Position numbers and translations under genes: made by a program
Origin: Xenophilus azovorans DSM 13620
Lineage (GTDB): Bacteria; Pseudomonadota; Gammaproteobacteria; Burkholderiales; Burkholderiaceae_C
NCBI RefSeq assembly: GCF_000745855.1
Contig: NZ_JQKD01000007.1
Coordinates: 62,001-126,000, forward strand
Length of the DNA: 64,000 nucleotides
Direction of reading: 5' to 3'
The notes under the pieces: model-generated
The model's input: the letters and a program-made list of their open reading frames with translations, nothing else
What the model was told of the DNA's origin: nothing
Databases searched by the model: none
Shown: in pieces, positions 20,949 to 29,650 of the stretch
Numbering within the stretch: the stretch's first letter is position 1
Layout: each line of letters begins with the position of its first letter

Positions 20949-22274
20949 TCAGTGTGCCGCAGCCGCGCCCTCCGGCGCCGGCAATTCCATCTCCGGCGCT
21001 TCCTCCAGCGGGGGCAGGCGGCCGTCCAGCGCGGCGTGGGCCTGCTCGCGGTCGATGTCGCCCTCCCAGGCGGCGATCGCCACGGTGGCCACGCAGTTGC
21101 CGACCAGGTTGCCCAGGGCGCGGGCGATGCCCATGAACCAGTCGACCGAGAGCACCAGCACCAGGCCGATGGCGGGGATGGCAGGGATGGCGTGCAGCGT
21201 GGCCGCCAGCACCACGATGGCCGAGCCCGGCACGCCGTGCGCGCCCTTGGAGGTGACCAGCGCGATGGCCAGGATGGTCAGCAGGTCGGCCATCGACACC
21301 GGCGTGTTGGTGGCCTGCGCGATGAACACCGCCGCCAGCGTGATGTAGATGGAAAAGGCGTCGAGGTTGAAGGAGTAGCCGGTGGGGATCACCAGGCCGA
21401 CCGTCGAATCGCGCACGCCCATGCGGCGCAGCTTGGCCATCACCTGCGGCAGCACGCTGTCGGAGGAGGTGGTGGCGAAGACGATCATCAGCTCCTCGCG
21501 CAGGTAGCGCAGCAGCTTCCACAGCGAGAAGCCCGAGATGCGCATCACCAGCCCCAGCACCACGAACACGAAGACCAGCACCGCCACGTAGAACAGCGCC
21601 ACCAGCATGCCGAGCTGCTTGAGCGAGCCCACGCCGTACTTGCCGACGGTGAAGGCGATGGCGCCGAGCACGCCCAGCGGCGCCAGCTTGATCAGGATGC
21701 CCATGATCTTGAACATCACCAGCGAGGTGGCGTCCACCACCACCGCCACCGGCCGGCCGCGCTCGCCCAGCAGCGTGAGCGCGCAGCCGAACAGCACCGC
21801 GAACAGCAGCACCTGCAGCACGTCGCCGGTGGCGAAGGCGTTGATCACCGTGGTGGGGATCAGCTTCATCAGGAAGTCGACCGTGCCGCCGCTGGTGAGC
21901 TTGTCGGCGTTGGAGGCGTAGGCGTTCATGGCCGAGGCGTCCAGCGTGTTGGGGTCGACGTTCATGCCCACGCCCGGCTGGAACCACCAGCCCAGCAGCA
22001 GGCCCAGCGTCAGCGCGATGGTGGTCAGCACCTCGAAGTAGATCAGCGCCTTGACGCCGACCCGGCCGACCCGGCGCAGGTCGCCGGCGCCGGCGATGCC
22101 GTGCACCACCACGCAGAAGACCAGCACCGGGATGATCATCTTGATGAGCTTGATGAAGCCGTCGCCCAGCGGCTTGAGCTGGATGGCGAAGTCGGGCGCG
22201 GCGAGGCCGAGGACCACGCCGATGACGAGCGCGATCACGACCTGGCCGAACAGGGATCTGGCGAAGCGGAGCAT
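20949..22274 (-). CDS. dctA: C4-dicarboxylate:cation symporter
   Basis: A 441-residue DAACS-family symporter for succinate, fumarate and malate. Motifs seen: SSSDSVLP with TTSSDSVLPQVM, GLVIPTGYSFNLDAFSIYIT and GVPGSAIVVLAATL, which are the serine-rich hairpin, the binding-site helix and the second hairpin of DctA. ATG 22274 (MLRFARSLFGQ) has an AGGAGAA site; longer in-frame starts would run through the operator region. It is followed closely by the GntR regulator and thus likely self-controlled by substrate. Confidence 0.93.
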   Translation of the reverse strand: MLRFARSLFGQVVIALVIGVVLGLAAPDFAIQLKPLGDGFIKLIKMIIPVLVFCVVVHGIAGAGDLRRVGRVGVKALIYFEVLTTIALTLGLLLGWWFQPGVGMNVDPNTLDASAMNAYASNADKLTSGGTVDFLMKLIPTTVINAFATGDVLQVLLFAVLFGCALTLLGERGRPVAVVVDATSLVMFKIMGILIKLAPLGVLGAIAFTVGKYGVGSLKQLGMLVALFYVAVLVFVFVVLGLVMRISGFSLWKLLRYLREELMIVFATTSSDSVLPQVMAKLRRMGVRDSTVGLVIPTGYSFNLDAFSIYITLAAVFIAQATNTPVSMADLLTILAIALVTSKGAHGVPGSAIVVLAATLHAIPAIPAIGLVLVLSVDWFMGIARALGNLVGNCVATVAIAAWEGDIDREQAHAALDGRLPPLEEAPEMELPAPEGAAAAH

Positions 22275-22295
22275 GGTGGGCGTTCTCCTGGATGG

Positions 22296-22328
22296 TTGCA
22301 TGCAAGATGAAATCAAACTTGCATGCAA
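22296..22328. promoter_or_regulatory. Two identical TTGCATGCAA operators upstream of dctA
   Basis: Perfect 10-bp palindromes at 22296-22305 and 22319-22328, centres 23 bp apart, sit 22-54 bases upstream of the dctA start. GntR/FCD proteins bind short palindromes of this sort, and the gntR gene is the next gene of the operon. Confidence 0.75.
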
Positions 22329-22436
22329 GAAATGTAGGCAAGACATGGCCTTTGTTGTTCAGGGGTATTCCCTAGCGTCGGGGCGGCGCCCGGCGGGCGC
22401 GTACCCTTGCAGCCCCATCAGCCTGGAGATGCCGCC

Positions 22437-23294
22437 ATGCGCATGCTCGACCTGCCCGGCCCGGCGGCCGGTGTGCTTCCCACCCTCGGCCTGGGCACCT
22501 GGCGGCTGGGCGAGTCGCCGGCGCGGCGCGTCGCCGAGGTGGCGGCCGTGCGCGATGCGTTGGCGATGGGCTGGCGCCTGATCGACACCGCCGAGATGTA
22601 CGGCGAGGGCGGCGCCGAGGAGGTGGTCGGCCAGGCGCTGGCCGAGGCCCTGCGCGCCGGCGAGGTGCGGCGCGAGGACATCGTCGTCGTCAGCAAGGTC
22701 TACCCGCACAACGCCGGCCGCCGCGGCGTCCCGGCCGCCTGCGCGCGCAGCCTGAAGCGTCTGGGCCTGGAGCGCATCGACCTGTACCTGCTGCACTGGC
22801 GCGGCAGCGTGCCGCTGGCCGAGACGGTCGAGGCCATGCAGTCGCTGCAGGCGGCGGGCCGCATCGGCCGCTGGGGCGTGAGCAACTTCGACGTCGACGA
22901 CCTGGAGGAGCTGGTGGCCGCCGGCGGCGCAGACTGCGCCGCCAACCAGGTCTGGTACTCGCTCGGCGAGCAGGGCCCCGCGCACAGCCTGCTGCCCTGG
23001 ATGCGCGCGCGGGGCATGCCGCTGATGGCCTACAGCCCGATCGACCAGGGCAGCCTGGCGGCAGGGGGCGACCTGGCGGAACTGGCCCGCGGGCTCGGAG
23101 CCACCGCGGCGCAACTCGCGCTGGCCTGGCTGCTGGACCAGCCGGGCGTCGCCGCGATCCCCAAGGCCGCGAGCACGGCGCACCTGCGGGAGAATCTGGC
23201 CGCGGCCGGCCTGCCGCTGGACGCGGCGACGCGGGCCGCGCTGGCCCGCGTGTTCCCGCCGCCGGCGCGCAAGACGCCGCTGGCGATGATCTGA
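22437..23294 (+). CDS. Aldo/keto reductase
   Basis: A 285-residue NADPH-dependent TIM-barrel reductase. Family signatures: GLGTWRLGE, GWRLIDTAEMYGEGGAEEVVG (catalytic Asp and Tyr), SKVYPHNAG (catalytic Lys), LYLLHWRG (catalytic His) and the C-terminal AIPKAAS cofactor segment. Closest in type to the YeaE group. ATG 22437 has a GGAG site at the right distance; a TTG 30 bases earlier is less likely. It is convergent with the nucleobase permease, six bases away. Confidence 0.88.
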   Translation: MRMLDLPGPAAGVLPTLGLGTWRLGESPARRVAEVAAVRDALAMGWRLIDTAEMYGEGGAEEVVGQALAEALRAGEVRREDIVVVSKVYPHNAGRRGVPAACARSLKRLGLERIDLYLLHWRGSVPLAETVEAMQSLQAAGRIGRWGVSNFDVDDLEELVAAGGADCAANQVWYSLGEQGPAHSLLPWMRARGMPLMAYSPIDQGSLAAGGDLAELARGLGATAAQLALAWLLDQPGVAAIPKAASTAHLRENLAAAGLPLDAATRAALARVFPPPARKTPLAMI

Positions 23295-23300
23295 CGGCGG

Positions 23301-24797
23301 CTAGTGTGCCTCCGCCTGCTTGGCCGCGGCGATGGCGGCAGCGGCGTCGAACTTCGTGCCGTTGAGGAACATGTTCAGCAGCACGGCGGTGATCGAGGTC
23401 AGCAGGATGCCGGACTCGATCAGCGAGTGGATGCCGTGCGGCATCCACTGCTTGAAGTTGGGCGCCAAGAGCGGAATCATGCCCACGCCGATGGACACCG
23501 CCACGATCATTGCGTTGTGGCGGTTGTGCTTGAAGTCCACGTTGCCCAGGATGCGGATGCCCGTGGCCAGCACCATGCCGAACATCACGATGCCGGCGCC
23601 GCCGAGCACCACCGTGGGCAGCGACTCCACCAGCGCGCCCATCTTCGGCAGCAGGCCCAGCACGATGAGGATGACGCCGCCGGCCACGCACACGAAGCGG
23701 CTCTTCACGCCCGTGACGGCCACCAGCCCGACGTTCTGCGAGAAGCTGGTGTAGGGGAAGGTGTTGAAGATGCCGCCGATGAGCGTGCCCAGCCCGTCGG
23801 TGCGCAGGCCGCGCGCGAGGTCCTTCTGTTCGATCTTGCGGTCGGTCATCTCGCCCAGCGCCAGGAACATGCCGGTGGACTCGATCATCACCACGATCAT
23901 CACCAGCGTCATCGTCAGGATCAGGAAGGGATCGAACTTGGGCATGCCGAAGTGGAAGGGCAGCACGATGTCCAGCCAGGGCGCCTTGCCGACCTTCTCG
24001 AAGGTCATCAGGCCCATGCCGGCGGCGACGACGGCGCCGATGACGATGCCCAGCAGCACCGAGATGTTGGCGATGAAGCCCTTGGCGAACTTCACGATCA
24101 GCAGGATCGACACCAGCACCAGGCCCGAGATCGCCACGCCCGAGAGGTCGGCGTACCTGGGGTTGGGCACCGTCGGCATGAGGGCCAGCCCCTTGGGCAC
24201 CGGCGGCAGCGAGGAGCCGGGCGAAGTCACCTCGGCCAGCCACTTCTGGTAGATCGGATCGACCATGGACGGCGCGGTGGGGCCCACCGGGTTGCCGAAG
24301 ATCCAGTTGATGCCCACGCGCATCAGCGTGATGCCGATGACCGCGATGATCGTGCCCGTGACCACCGGCGGGAAGTAGCGCAGCATGCGGCTGACCATCG
24401 GCGCGATGATGATCGAGATGACCCCGGCGCCGATGATGGAGCCGAACAGCAGTTGCGCGCCCACCTGCCCCGGGTTGGCGTTGGCGATGGCCACCATCGG
24501 CGCCACCGAGGCGAAGGTCACGCCCATCATCACCGGCAGCTTGATGCCGAACCACTGCGTGGCGCCCAGCGCCTGGATCAGCGTGGCGATGCCGCAGCAG
24601 AACAGGTCGGCGCTGATGAGCAGCGCCACCTCGTCCGGGCTGAGCTTGAGGGCGCGGCCGACGATCAGCGGCACGGCCACCGCGCCGGCGTACATCACCA
24701 GCACGTGCTGCAGCCCGAGGGCGGTGACCTTGCCGAGCGGCAGTCGCTGGTCGACCGGGTGAACGCCTGCGGCGGGCGTGGTGGCGATGCTTGTCAT
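23301..24797 (-). CDS. Nucleobase:cation symporter-2 (uracil-xanthine permease family)
   Basis: A 498-residue membrane protein with about 14 helices. Signature regions of NAT/NCS2 carriers: QHVLVMYAGAVAVPLIVG near residue 30, ATLIQALGATQWFGIKLPVMMGVTFASVAPM, the ESTGMFLALGEMTD helix 8 and NTFPYTSFSQNVGLVAVTGV (the QNVG motif of helix 10). It imports uracil, xanthine or uric acid; the xanthine/urate branch seems likeliest from the length and the E-S-T-G segment, but this is not certain. ATG 24797 has AGGAGA eight bases away. A divergent LysR gene probably controls it. Confidence 0.87.
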   Translation of the reverse strand: MTSIATTPAAGVHPVDQRLPLGKVTALGLQHVLVMYAGAVAVPLIVGRALKLSPDEVALLISADLFCCGIATLIQALGATQWFGIKLPVMMGVTFASVAPMVAIANANPGQVGAQLLFGSIIGAGVISIIIAPMVSRMLRYFPPVVTGTIIAVIGITLMRVGINWIFGNPVGPTAPSMVDPIYQKWLAEVTSPGSSLPPVPKGLALMPTVPNPRYADLSGVAISGLVLVSILLIVKFAKGFIANISVLLGIVIGAVVAAGMGLMTFEKVGKAPWLDIVLPFHFGMPKFDPFLILTMTLVMIVVMIESTGMFLALGEMTDRKIEQKDLARGLRTDGLGTLIGGIFNTFPYTSFSQNVGLVAVTGVKSRFVCVAGGVILIVLGLLPKMGALVESLPTVVLGGAGIVMFGMVLATGIRILGNVDFKHNRHNAMIVAVSIGVGMIPLLAPNFKQWMPHGIHSLIESGILLTSITAVLLNMFLNGTKFDAAAAIAAAKQAEAH

Positions 24798-24930
24798 CCG
24801 AGTTGTCTCCTGCTGTGGCGCGCCGGCCTGGTCCGGAGCGCGCCGCAAGAATAGGGGGCGCCATCGGATCGAAAAAGTCGCACAATCCAATAAATCAATC
24901 GCCAATGCCGATCAAAAGAGGCGTTTTCCC

Positions 24931-25824
24931 TTGAGCATCAAGTCCTCTCTGCCCGAACTCAGGGTTTTCCTGATGCTGGCCGAAAGCGGGCATTTCACCC
25001 GGGCGGCCGAGCGGCTGGGGATGTCGCAGTCCTCCCTCAGTGCGGCGCTGGGCAAGCTGGAGCGGCTGCTGGGCACGCGCCTGTTCGACCGCCACACCCG
25101 CGCCTGCCGCCTCACCGACGCCGGCATGGCCCTGCTGCCCACCGCCCAGCGCCTGGTGGCCGACTGGGACCGGCTGGTCGCCGACGCCAAGGACTTCACC
25201 CGCTTCGCCCGCGGCCGCATCGCGGTGGCGGCACCCAACGCGCAGTGCGCGCTGCTGCTGCCGCCGGTGGTCCGGCGCTTCCAGGCGCAGTACCCGGGGG
25301 TGCGCGTGGTGCTGCACGACGTGCCGGAGCACGAGGTGCACTCGCTGGTGCGCAGCGGCGCGGCGGACCTGGGCGTCGCCACCCAGACCGACGTGCGCAC
25401 CGATCTCGTGGCCACGCCGCTGCATGTCGACGAGTTCGTCGCCGCGATGGCGCCCGACCACCCGCTGGCCGGGCGCCGCAGCCTGGAGTGGGCGCAGCTG
25501 GCGCGCCACCCGGTGATCGGCTACCTGCCCGGCAACCCGGTGCGCCGGCTGCTGGAGGAGAAGCTGGCCGAGCGCGGCATCGTGCTGGACTGCCCCTTCG
25601 AGATCGCGCTGCCCTGGACCATGATGGGCCTGGCGCGCGAGGGTCTGGGCGTGGCGGTGGTGACGATGGCGCTGCGGCCGCTGGCGCTGTGGCACGGGCT
25701 GGAGGTGCGCAGTGTCGGCCGCCCGCAGGTCGCCCGCACCATGACGCTGCTGCGCGCGCCGGGCAATTCGCCCTCGCCGGTGGTGGCGGCCTTCCGCGAC
25801 GCGCTGGTGGCCGCGGCCGCCTGA
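24931..25824 (+). CDS. LysR-family regulator divergent from the nucleobase permease
   Basis: A 297-residue LysR-type protein with the HTH LRVFLMLAESGHFTRAAERLGMSQSSLSAALGKLE and a full effector domain. The first plausible start is TTG 24931 (SIKSSLPELRVFL); the next ATG (24973) would remove part of the first helix. Divergent by 133 bases from the permease, so it probably senses a purine or pyrimidine breakdown product. That link is inferred from position. Confidence 0.83.
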   Translation: MSIKSSLPELRVFLMLAESGHFTRAAERLGMSQSSLSAALGKLERLLGTRLFDRHTRACRLTDAGMALLPTAQRLVADWDRLVADAKDFTRFARGRIAVAAPNAQCALLLPPVVRRFQAQYPGVRVVLHDVPEHEVHSLVRSGAADLGVATQTDVRTDLVATPLHVDEFVAAMAPDHPLAGRRSLEWAQLARHPVIGYLPGNPVRRLLEEKLAERGIVLDCPFEIALPWTMMGLAREGLGVAVVTMALRPLALWHGLEVRSVGRPQVARTMTLLRAPGNSPSPVVAAFRDALVAAAA

Positions 25825-25910
25825 GCGCCCGCCTCAATTCAAACGCTGCGTGCCACCCGCAGCCTGCGAAACAGAACGCCCTTCTCCGCTCCGAAGGCCG
25901 CGGAGCAGGC

Positions 25911-26018
25911 CATGCCAGGGCACCCGCGGAACTGGCTTGGCCAAGCCGCTGGGTGCGCCCCCCCTCCCGCCGGAGGCGAGAGAGGGGGGAGCGGCGAAGC
26001 CGCTTGGGGGTGTTTCAC
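25911..26018. repeat. GC-rich dispersed intergenic repeat, copy A1
   Basis: Starts CATGCCAGGGCACCCGCG, then a GGCTTGGCC-type palindrome, GGGTGCGCCCCCC and a long C-run/G-run arm. Shares the CACCCG...GGCTT...GGGTGCGCCCCC pattern with 54888-54975 and the first 18 bases with 58859-58876. It fills the space between two convergent genes and could act as a terminator hairpin. Confidence 0.6.
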
Positions 26019-26019
26019 T

Positions 26020-26859
26020 TCAACCTGCCGCGGCGAGCGCCCGCAGCGCCTCGGCGGTGGCGGCATCGGCGGGGAAGAAGGACTCCACCGCCAATTCCTG
26101 CAGCGTCACGTCCACCGGCGTGCCGAACACCGTCGTGGTGCTGATGAAGCTCAGCAGCCCGGCCGGCGTGCGCAGTTGCAGGGGCACCACCACGCTGCCC
26201 GGCTCGCCGCCCGGCAGCGCCGCCTCGCGGCCGGGCTGCGCCACCGGGTAGGCGGCCAGCTCGTCGTGCAGGGCCTGCAGCGCGGCGTCGGCAGTGGCGG
26301 CCACCTGCTGCTGCAGGCGCATGAGCAGGTGTTCGCGCCATTGCGCCAGGTTGGCGATGCGCGGCGCCACTCCCTCGGGATGCAGCGACAGGCGCAGCAC
26401 GTTCACCGGCGGCGCCAGCAGGTGCGGCGCGGCGCCGGCCAGCAGCATCGGCACCGTCGCGTTGTGGGCGACGAGCTGCCAGTGGCGGTCCACCGCCAGG
26501 GCGGGGTAGGGCTCGTGGCCCTTGAGCACCAGCTCGACCGCCTGCCGGGCGGCCGCCAGCGCCGGGTCGTCCAGCGCGCGCTGGCGGTACATCGGCGCGT
26601 AGCCCGCGGCCACCAGCAGCGCGTTGCGCTCGCGCAGCGGCACCTGCAGCCGCTCGGCCAGTCGCAGCACCATCTCGCGGCTGGGCGCGGCGCGGCCGGT
26701 CTCCACGCAGCTCAGGTGGCGGGTGGAGACCTCGGCCTCCTGCGCCAGGTCGAGCTGGCTCATGCGGCGGTGCTGCCGCCAGTGGCGCAGGTGCGCGCCG
26801 AAGGGGTCGCGCACGCCGGGGCGCGCCGCGGCGGCCGTGTGGAAGGAGGGGCTGCTCAT
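26020..26859 (-). CDS. XRE-family regulator with MmyB-like ligand-binding domain
   Basis: A 279-residue protein: HTH_XRE in residues 20-80 (GAHLRHWRQHRRMSQLDLAQ, EVSTRHLSCVETGRAAPSRE) followed by a MmyB-like domain (HWQLVAHNAT to FISTTTVFGTPVDVT). Such proteins are single-gene regulators, often of an adjacent oxidoreductase; none is adjacent here. A CAGAAT hexamer lies seven bases before the start codon with no ribosome site. Confidence 0.87.
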   Translation of the reverse strand: MSSPSFHTAAAARPGVRDPFGAHLRHWRQHRRMSQLDLAQEAEVSTRHLSCVETGRAAPSREMVLRLAERLQVPLRERNALLVAAGYAPMYRQRALDDPALAAARQAVELVLKGHEPYPALAVDRHWQLVAHNATVPMLLAGAAPHLLAPPVNVLRLSLHPEGVAPRIANLAQWREHLLMRLQQQVAATADAALQALHDELAAYPVAQPGREAALPGGEPGSVVVPLQLRTPAGLLSFISTTTVFGTPVDVTLQELAVESFFPADAATAEALRALAAAG

Positions 26860-26926
26860 GCCGGCGATTCTGGCGGCGGCCGCGCGGCGCGGCCATGACC
26901 TGCGGGGTCATGGGATCGCGGCCGGG

Positions 26927-26932
26927 GACAAT
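26927..26932 (+). promoter_or_regulatory. Candidate -10 element of a leaderless trHb transcript
   Basis: GACAAT ends six bases before ATG 26939; no Shine-Dalgarno is visible. Confidence 0.4.
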
Positions 26933-26938
26933 GCGCGC

Positions 26939-27343
26939 ATGCAGATCCAGGACAAGCCCCCCTTCGACACGCCCTTCGAGTGGATCGGCGGCGAGGCGAA
27001 GGTGCACGCGCTGACCGAGCGCTTCTACGACCTGATGGACCTGGAGCCCGCCTACGCCGCGCTGCGCGCGGTGCACGGCCCCAGCCTGGACAACGCGCGC
27101 CAGCGCCTGTTCTGGTTCCTGTGCGGCTGGCTGGGCGGCCCGCAGCACTACACCGAGCGCTTCGGCCACCCGATGCTGCGCGCGCGGCACCTGCCTTTTC
27201 CCATCGGCATCAAGGAGCGCGACCAGTGGCTCGCGTGCATGGACCAGGCCATGCACGAGACCGGCGTGCCCGAGGACCTGCGCACGCGCCTGGCTCAGTC
27301 CTTCTTCCAGACGGCGGACTGGATGCGCAACAAGGGCGGCTGA
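26939..27343 (+). CDS. Group II truncated haemoglobin
   Basis: A 134-residue 2-on-2 globin. WIGGEAKVHALTERFYDLMD is the start of the fold, WLGGPQHYTERFGHPMLRARH holds the proximal histidine and FFQTADWMRN is the C-terminal helix; these fit the TrHb2 (YjbI) class. Roles proposed for this class are oxygen, NO or peroxide chemistry in the cytosol. It is followed two bases later by a Crp-like protein, so they are probably one transcript. Confidence 0.88.
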   Translation: MQIQDKPPFDTPFEWIGGEAKVHALTERFYDLMDLEPAYAALRAVHGPSLDNARQRLFWFLCGWLGGPQHYTERFGHPMLRARHLPFPIGIKERDQWLACMDQAMHETGVPEDLRTRLAQSFFQTADWMRNKGG

Positions 27344-27345
27344 GG

Positions 27346-27954
27346 ATGCGGGGGCCGAGCGCTGCCGCAGGGCTGCTGCATGCGGCCCTCGAAGACGCGC
27401 TGGGCCGCGGCGTGCCGCGCGGCGTCGCCGACGCGCTGGCGCCGAGGTTCTCGGCCCGCGCACTGGCGCGCGGGCAGCCGCTGCTGCGGCCCGGCGAACG
27501 CTGGGGCCAGGCCTTCCTTGTCGAGCGGGGACTGGTGCGCATGCACTTCCTGCGCCGCGACGGCAAGGAGTTCAACAAGAACTTCTTCGTCGAAGGGGCG
27601 CTCGTGTGCCCGCTGACGCCGGCGATGGAGGAGCAGCCCTCGCTGTTCGGCATCACCGCCATGGAGCCCACGCGCCTGTGGACCTGCCCCGCCGCCGCAT
27701 GGCGCGAGACCCTGGCGCTGCACGGCTGCTGGCAGCCCCTGCGCAGCGAACTGCTGGCGCGGCTGCTGAGCGCCAAGCTGCAGCGCGAGCACGACCTGCT
27801 GGCGCTGGACGGCCGCCGCCGCTACGACGCCTTCTGCGCCCGTTTTCCGGCGCTGGCCGTGCGCGTTCCGCTCATGCACCTGGCCACCTACCTGGGCATG
27901 ACCGACGTGTCGCTGTCGCGGCTGCGCCGCCGCGGCGCCGACGCCGCCGGTTGA
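27346..27954 (+). CDS. Crp/Fnr-family transcription regulator
   Basis: A 202-residue protein with a cyclic-nucleotide-binding-like N-terminal beta-barrel (LLRPGERWGQAFLVERGLVRM, DGKEFNKNFFVEG) and a C-terminal HTH (LMHLATYLGMTDVSLSRLRRR). It lacks an Fnr-type N-terminal cysteine cluster. The close coupling to the truncated haemoglobin suggests a redox- or NO-related response, which is inference. Confidence 0.82.
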   Translation: MRGPSAAAGLLHAALEDALGRGVPRGVADALAPRFSARALARGQPLLRPGERWGQAFLVERGLVRMHFLRRDGKEFNKNFFVEGALVCPLTPAMEEQPSLFGITAMEPTRLWTCPAAAWRETLALHGCWQPLRSELLARLLSAKLQREHDLLALDGRRRYDAFCARFPALAVRVPLMHLATYLGMTDVSLSRLRRRGADAAG

Positions 27955-28027
27955 GCCGCTGAACATTTGTTAAGGCGCCCGCCCGCGGACGCGGCCATCC
28001 TGCCGGCGTTTCAACCCTGCCGGATGG

Positions 28028-28927
28028 ATGAACATGTCGAAGACGAGAAAGAGCCTGTGGGCAGGCGCCGCCATCGTGGCGGGCCTGGGGGCGGTGGTGG
28101 CGGCCCTGGCCCTGTCCACTGCCGCCGACGTCGAGAACTTCCACCGGGCGGTGGCGCAGGCCGGCCGCCGGCTGCCGGCGGCCAGCGCCGGCAGCGATGC
28201 CTGGGCCGGGCTGCCGGCGCCGGTGCAGCGCTACTTCCGCTTCACCTTCGGTGACGCGCCGACGCCGGCGCTGGCCTACGTGGAGGTGGAGATGGCGGGC
28301 CGCTTCCGCCGTCCCGGGCGCACGGAATTCGCGCCCACCACGGCGCGCCAGACGCTGGCGGCCGGCACGCCGGCCCTGATGTTCGACGCCACCACGCCGG
28401 TGATGCCCGGCGTCTGGGCGCGCGCCTATGACGCCTACATCGACGGTCGGATGGAAATGAAGGCCAAGCTGCTGTCGGCCGTGGCGCTGGTGGACGAGAA
28501 GTCGTCCCCCGAACTGGACCGCATCTCGCTGCGCCGCTGGCTGCTGGAGAGCCCGCTGTACCCGACCGCCCTCCTGCCCGGCGGCCCGGTGCGCTGGGAG
28601 GCCGTCGATGCCGAGCATGCGCGCGCCGTCGTCCGGCGGGGCGGCGTGAGCGCCTCGATGCTGGCCCGCTTCGCGCCCGACGGACGGCTGCTGCACTTTG
28701 CCGCCGAGGAGGACGGCGACCTGGAGACGCCCTATCACGGCTCCGGCGAGTTCGCCGCGCGCGACGACTATCGGCTGGTCGGCGGCCTGCGCCTGCCGAT
28801 GCGCTTTCGGATCGCCCGCGCCGCGGGCGGGCAGCGATTCCCGTTCTGGGAGGGGCACGTCGTCCGCGTTCGCCTGCACACGGCGCAGGGCCTGGCCGCG
28901 CAGATGGAGGCCGGTCCGCCGATGTAG
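28028..28927 (+). CDS. DUF6544-like membrane-anchored protein
   Basis: A 299-residue protein with one N-terminal transmembrane helix (AAIVAGLGAVVAALALST) and a soluble domain containing GLPAPVQRYFRFTFGDAP, the conserved opening of the DUF6544/DUF6920 group, and a later LGARFAPDG-like strand region. The family has no known function. It stands alone between unrelated genes. Confidence 0.65.
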   Translation: MNMSKTRKSLWAGAAIVAGLGAVVAALALSTAADVENFHRAVAQAGRRLPAASAGSDAWAGLPAPVQRYFRFTFGDAPTPALAYVEVEMAGRFRRPGRTEFAPTTARQTLAAGTPALMFDATTPVMPGVWARAYDAYIDGRMEMKAKLLSAVALVDEKSSPELDRISLRRWLLESPLYPTALLPGGPVRWEAVDAEHARAVVRRGGVSASMLARFAPDGRLLHFAAEEDGDLETPYHGSGEFAARDDYRLVGGLRLPMRFRIARAAGGQRFPFWEGHVVRVRLHTAQGLAAQMEAGPPM

Positions 28928-28950
28928 CGGCGGGGCAGGTGCCAGGGCGT

Positions 28951-29619
28951 TCAGCGCCCCGCCGGCGCCAGCAGCACCACCAGCGCTCCCGCGCCGCCTT
29001 CGGCCGGACGGGCCTGCACGAAGGCCAGCACCTCCTTCTTCTGGATCAGCCAGCGCTGCGCCTTGAGCTTGAGCACCGGCTGCTTGCCGGGCGAGCCCAG
29101 GCCCTTGCCGTGCACCACCCGCACGCAGCGCACGCCCTGGCGGTGGGCGGTGCGAATGAAGGCGCCCAGCGCCTCGCGCGCCTCGTCGCTGCGCAGGCCG
29201 TGCAGGTCGATCTGCCGCTGGAGGGTCCATTCGCCGGCGCGCAGCCGGCGCGTCACGTCGGTGCCGATGCCGGGGCGGCGGAAGCTCATCTGGTCGTCGG
29301 CGTCGAGCAGCGTGCTGACGTCGAACTCGTCCGAGAGCGATTCCCGCAGCACCGCCGCGGCGTCGAGCTGCTGCTGCACGGGCTGCGGCGCCGGCGGTGC
29401 GGGCGACAGCACCACCACGGGCTTGTGGCGCAGCGGGCGGGTGGCGCCGCGGTCGGCGCCGATGGCGCGGGCGAACAGGTTCTGCTCGGCCTCCCGCCGC
29501 CGCGCCTCGGCGGCCCGCGCCGCGGCCTCGGCGGCCTCGCGCTCGCGCTGCTCGGCCAGGGCGCGCTGCACCTGCTTCAGCTCGGCCAGGCTCTTGAGGG
29601 CAGGGGTCTTGGCGGGCAT
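28951..29619 (-). CDS. Smr domain protein
   Basis: A 222-residue protein: an alanine/arginine-rich coiled segment (residues 15-50), a linker, then the Smr domain with the hallmark QIDLHGLRSDEA and VRVVHGKGLGSPGKQPVL. Smr domains are found alone or at the C-terminus of MutS2 and have DNA- or RNA-nicking activity. Stand-alone proteins of this form (YdaL/SmrA type) are common in proteobacteria; the exact target is unknown. Confidence 0.86.
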   Translation of the reverse strand: MPAKTPALKSLAELKQVQRALAEQREREAAEAAARAAEARRREAEQNLFARAIGADRGATRPLRHKPVVVLSPAPPAPQPVQQQLDAAAVLRESLSDEFDVSTLLDADDQMSFRRPGIGTDVTRRLRAGEWTLQRQIDLHGLRSDEAREALGAFIRTAHRQGVRCVRVVHGKGLGSPGKQPVLKLKAQRWLIQKKEVLAFVQARPAEGGAGALVVLLAPAGR

Positions 29620-29650
29620 GCGGGCAGTGTCGCACGCCCCGTGCGGCGGT

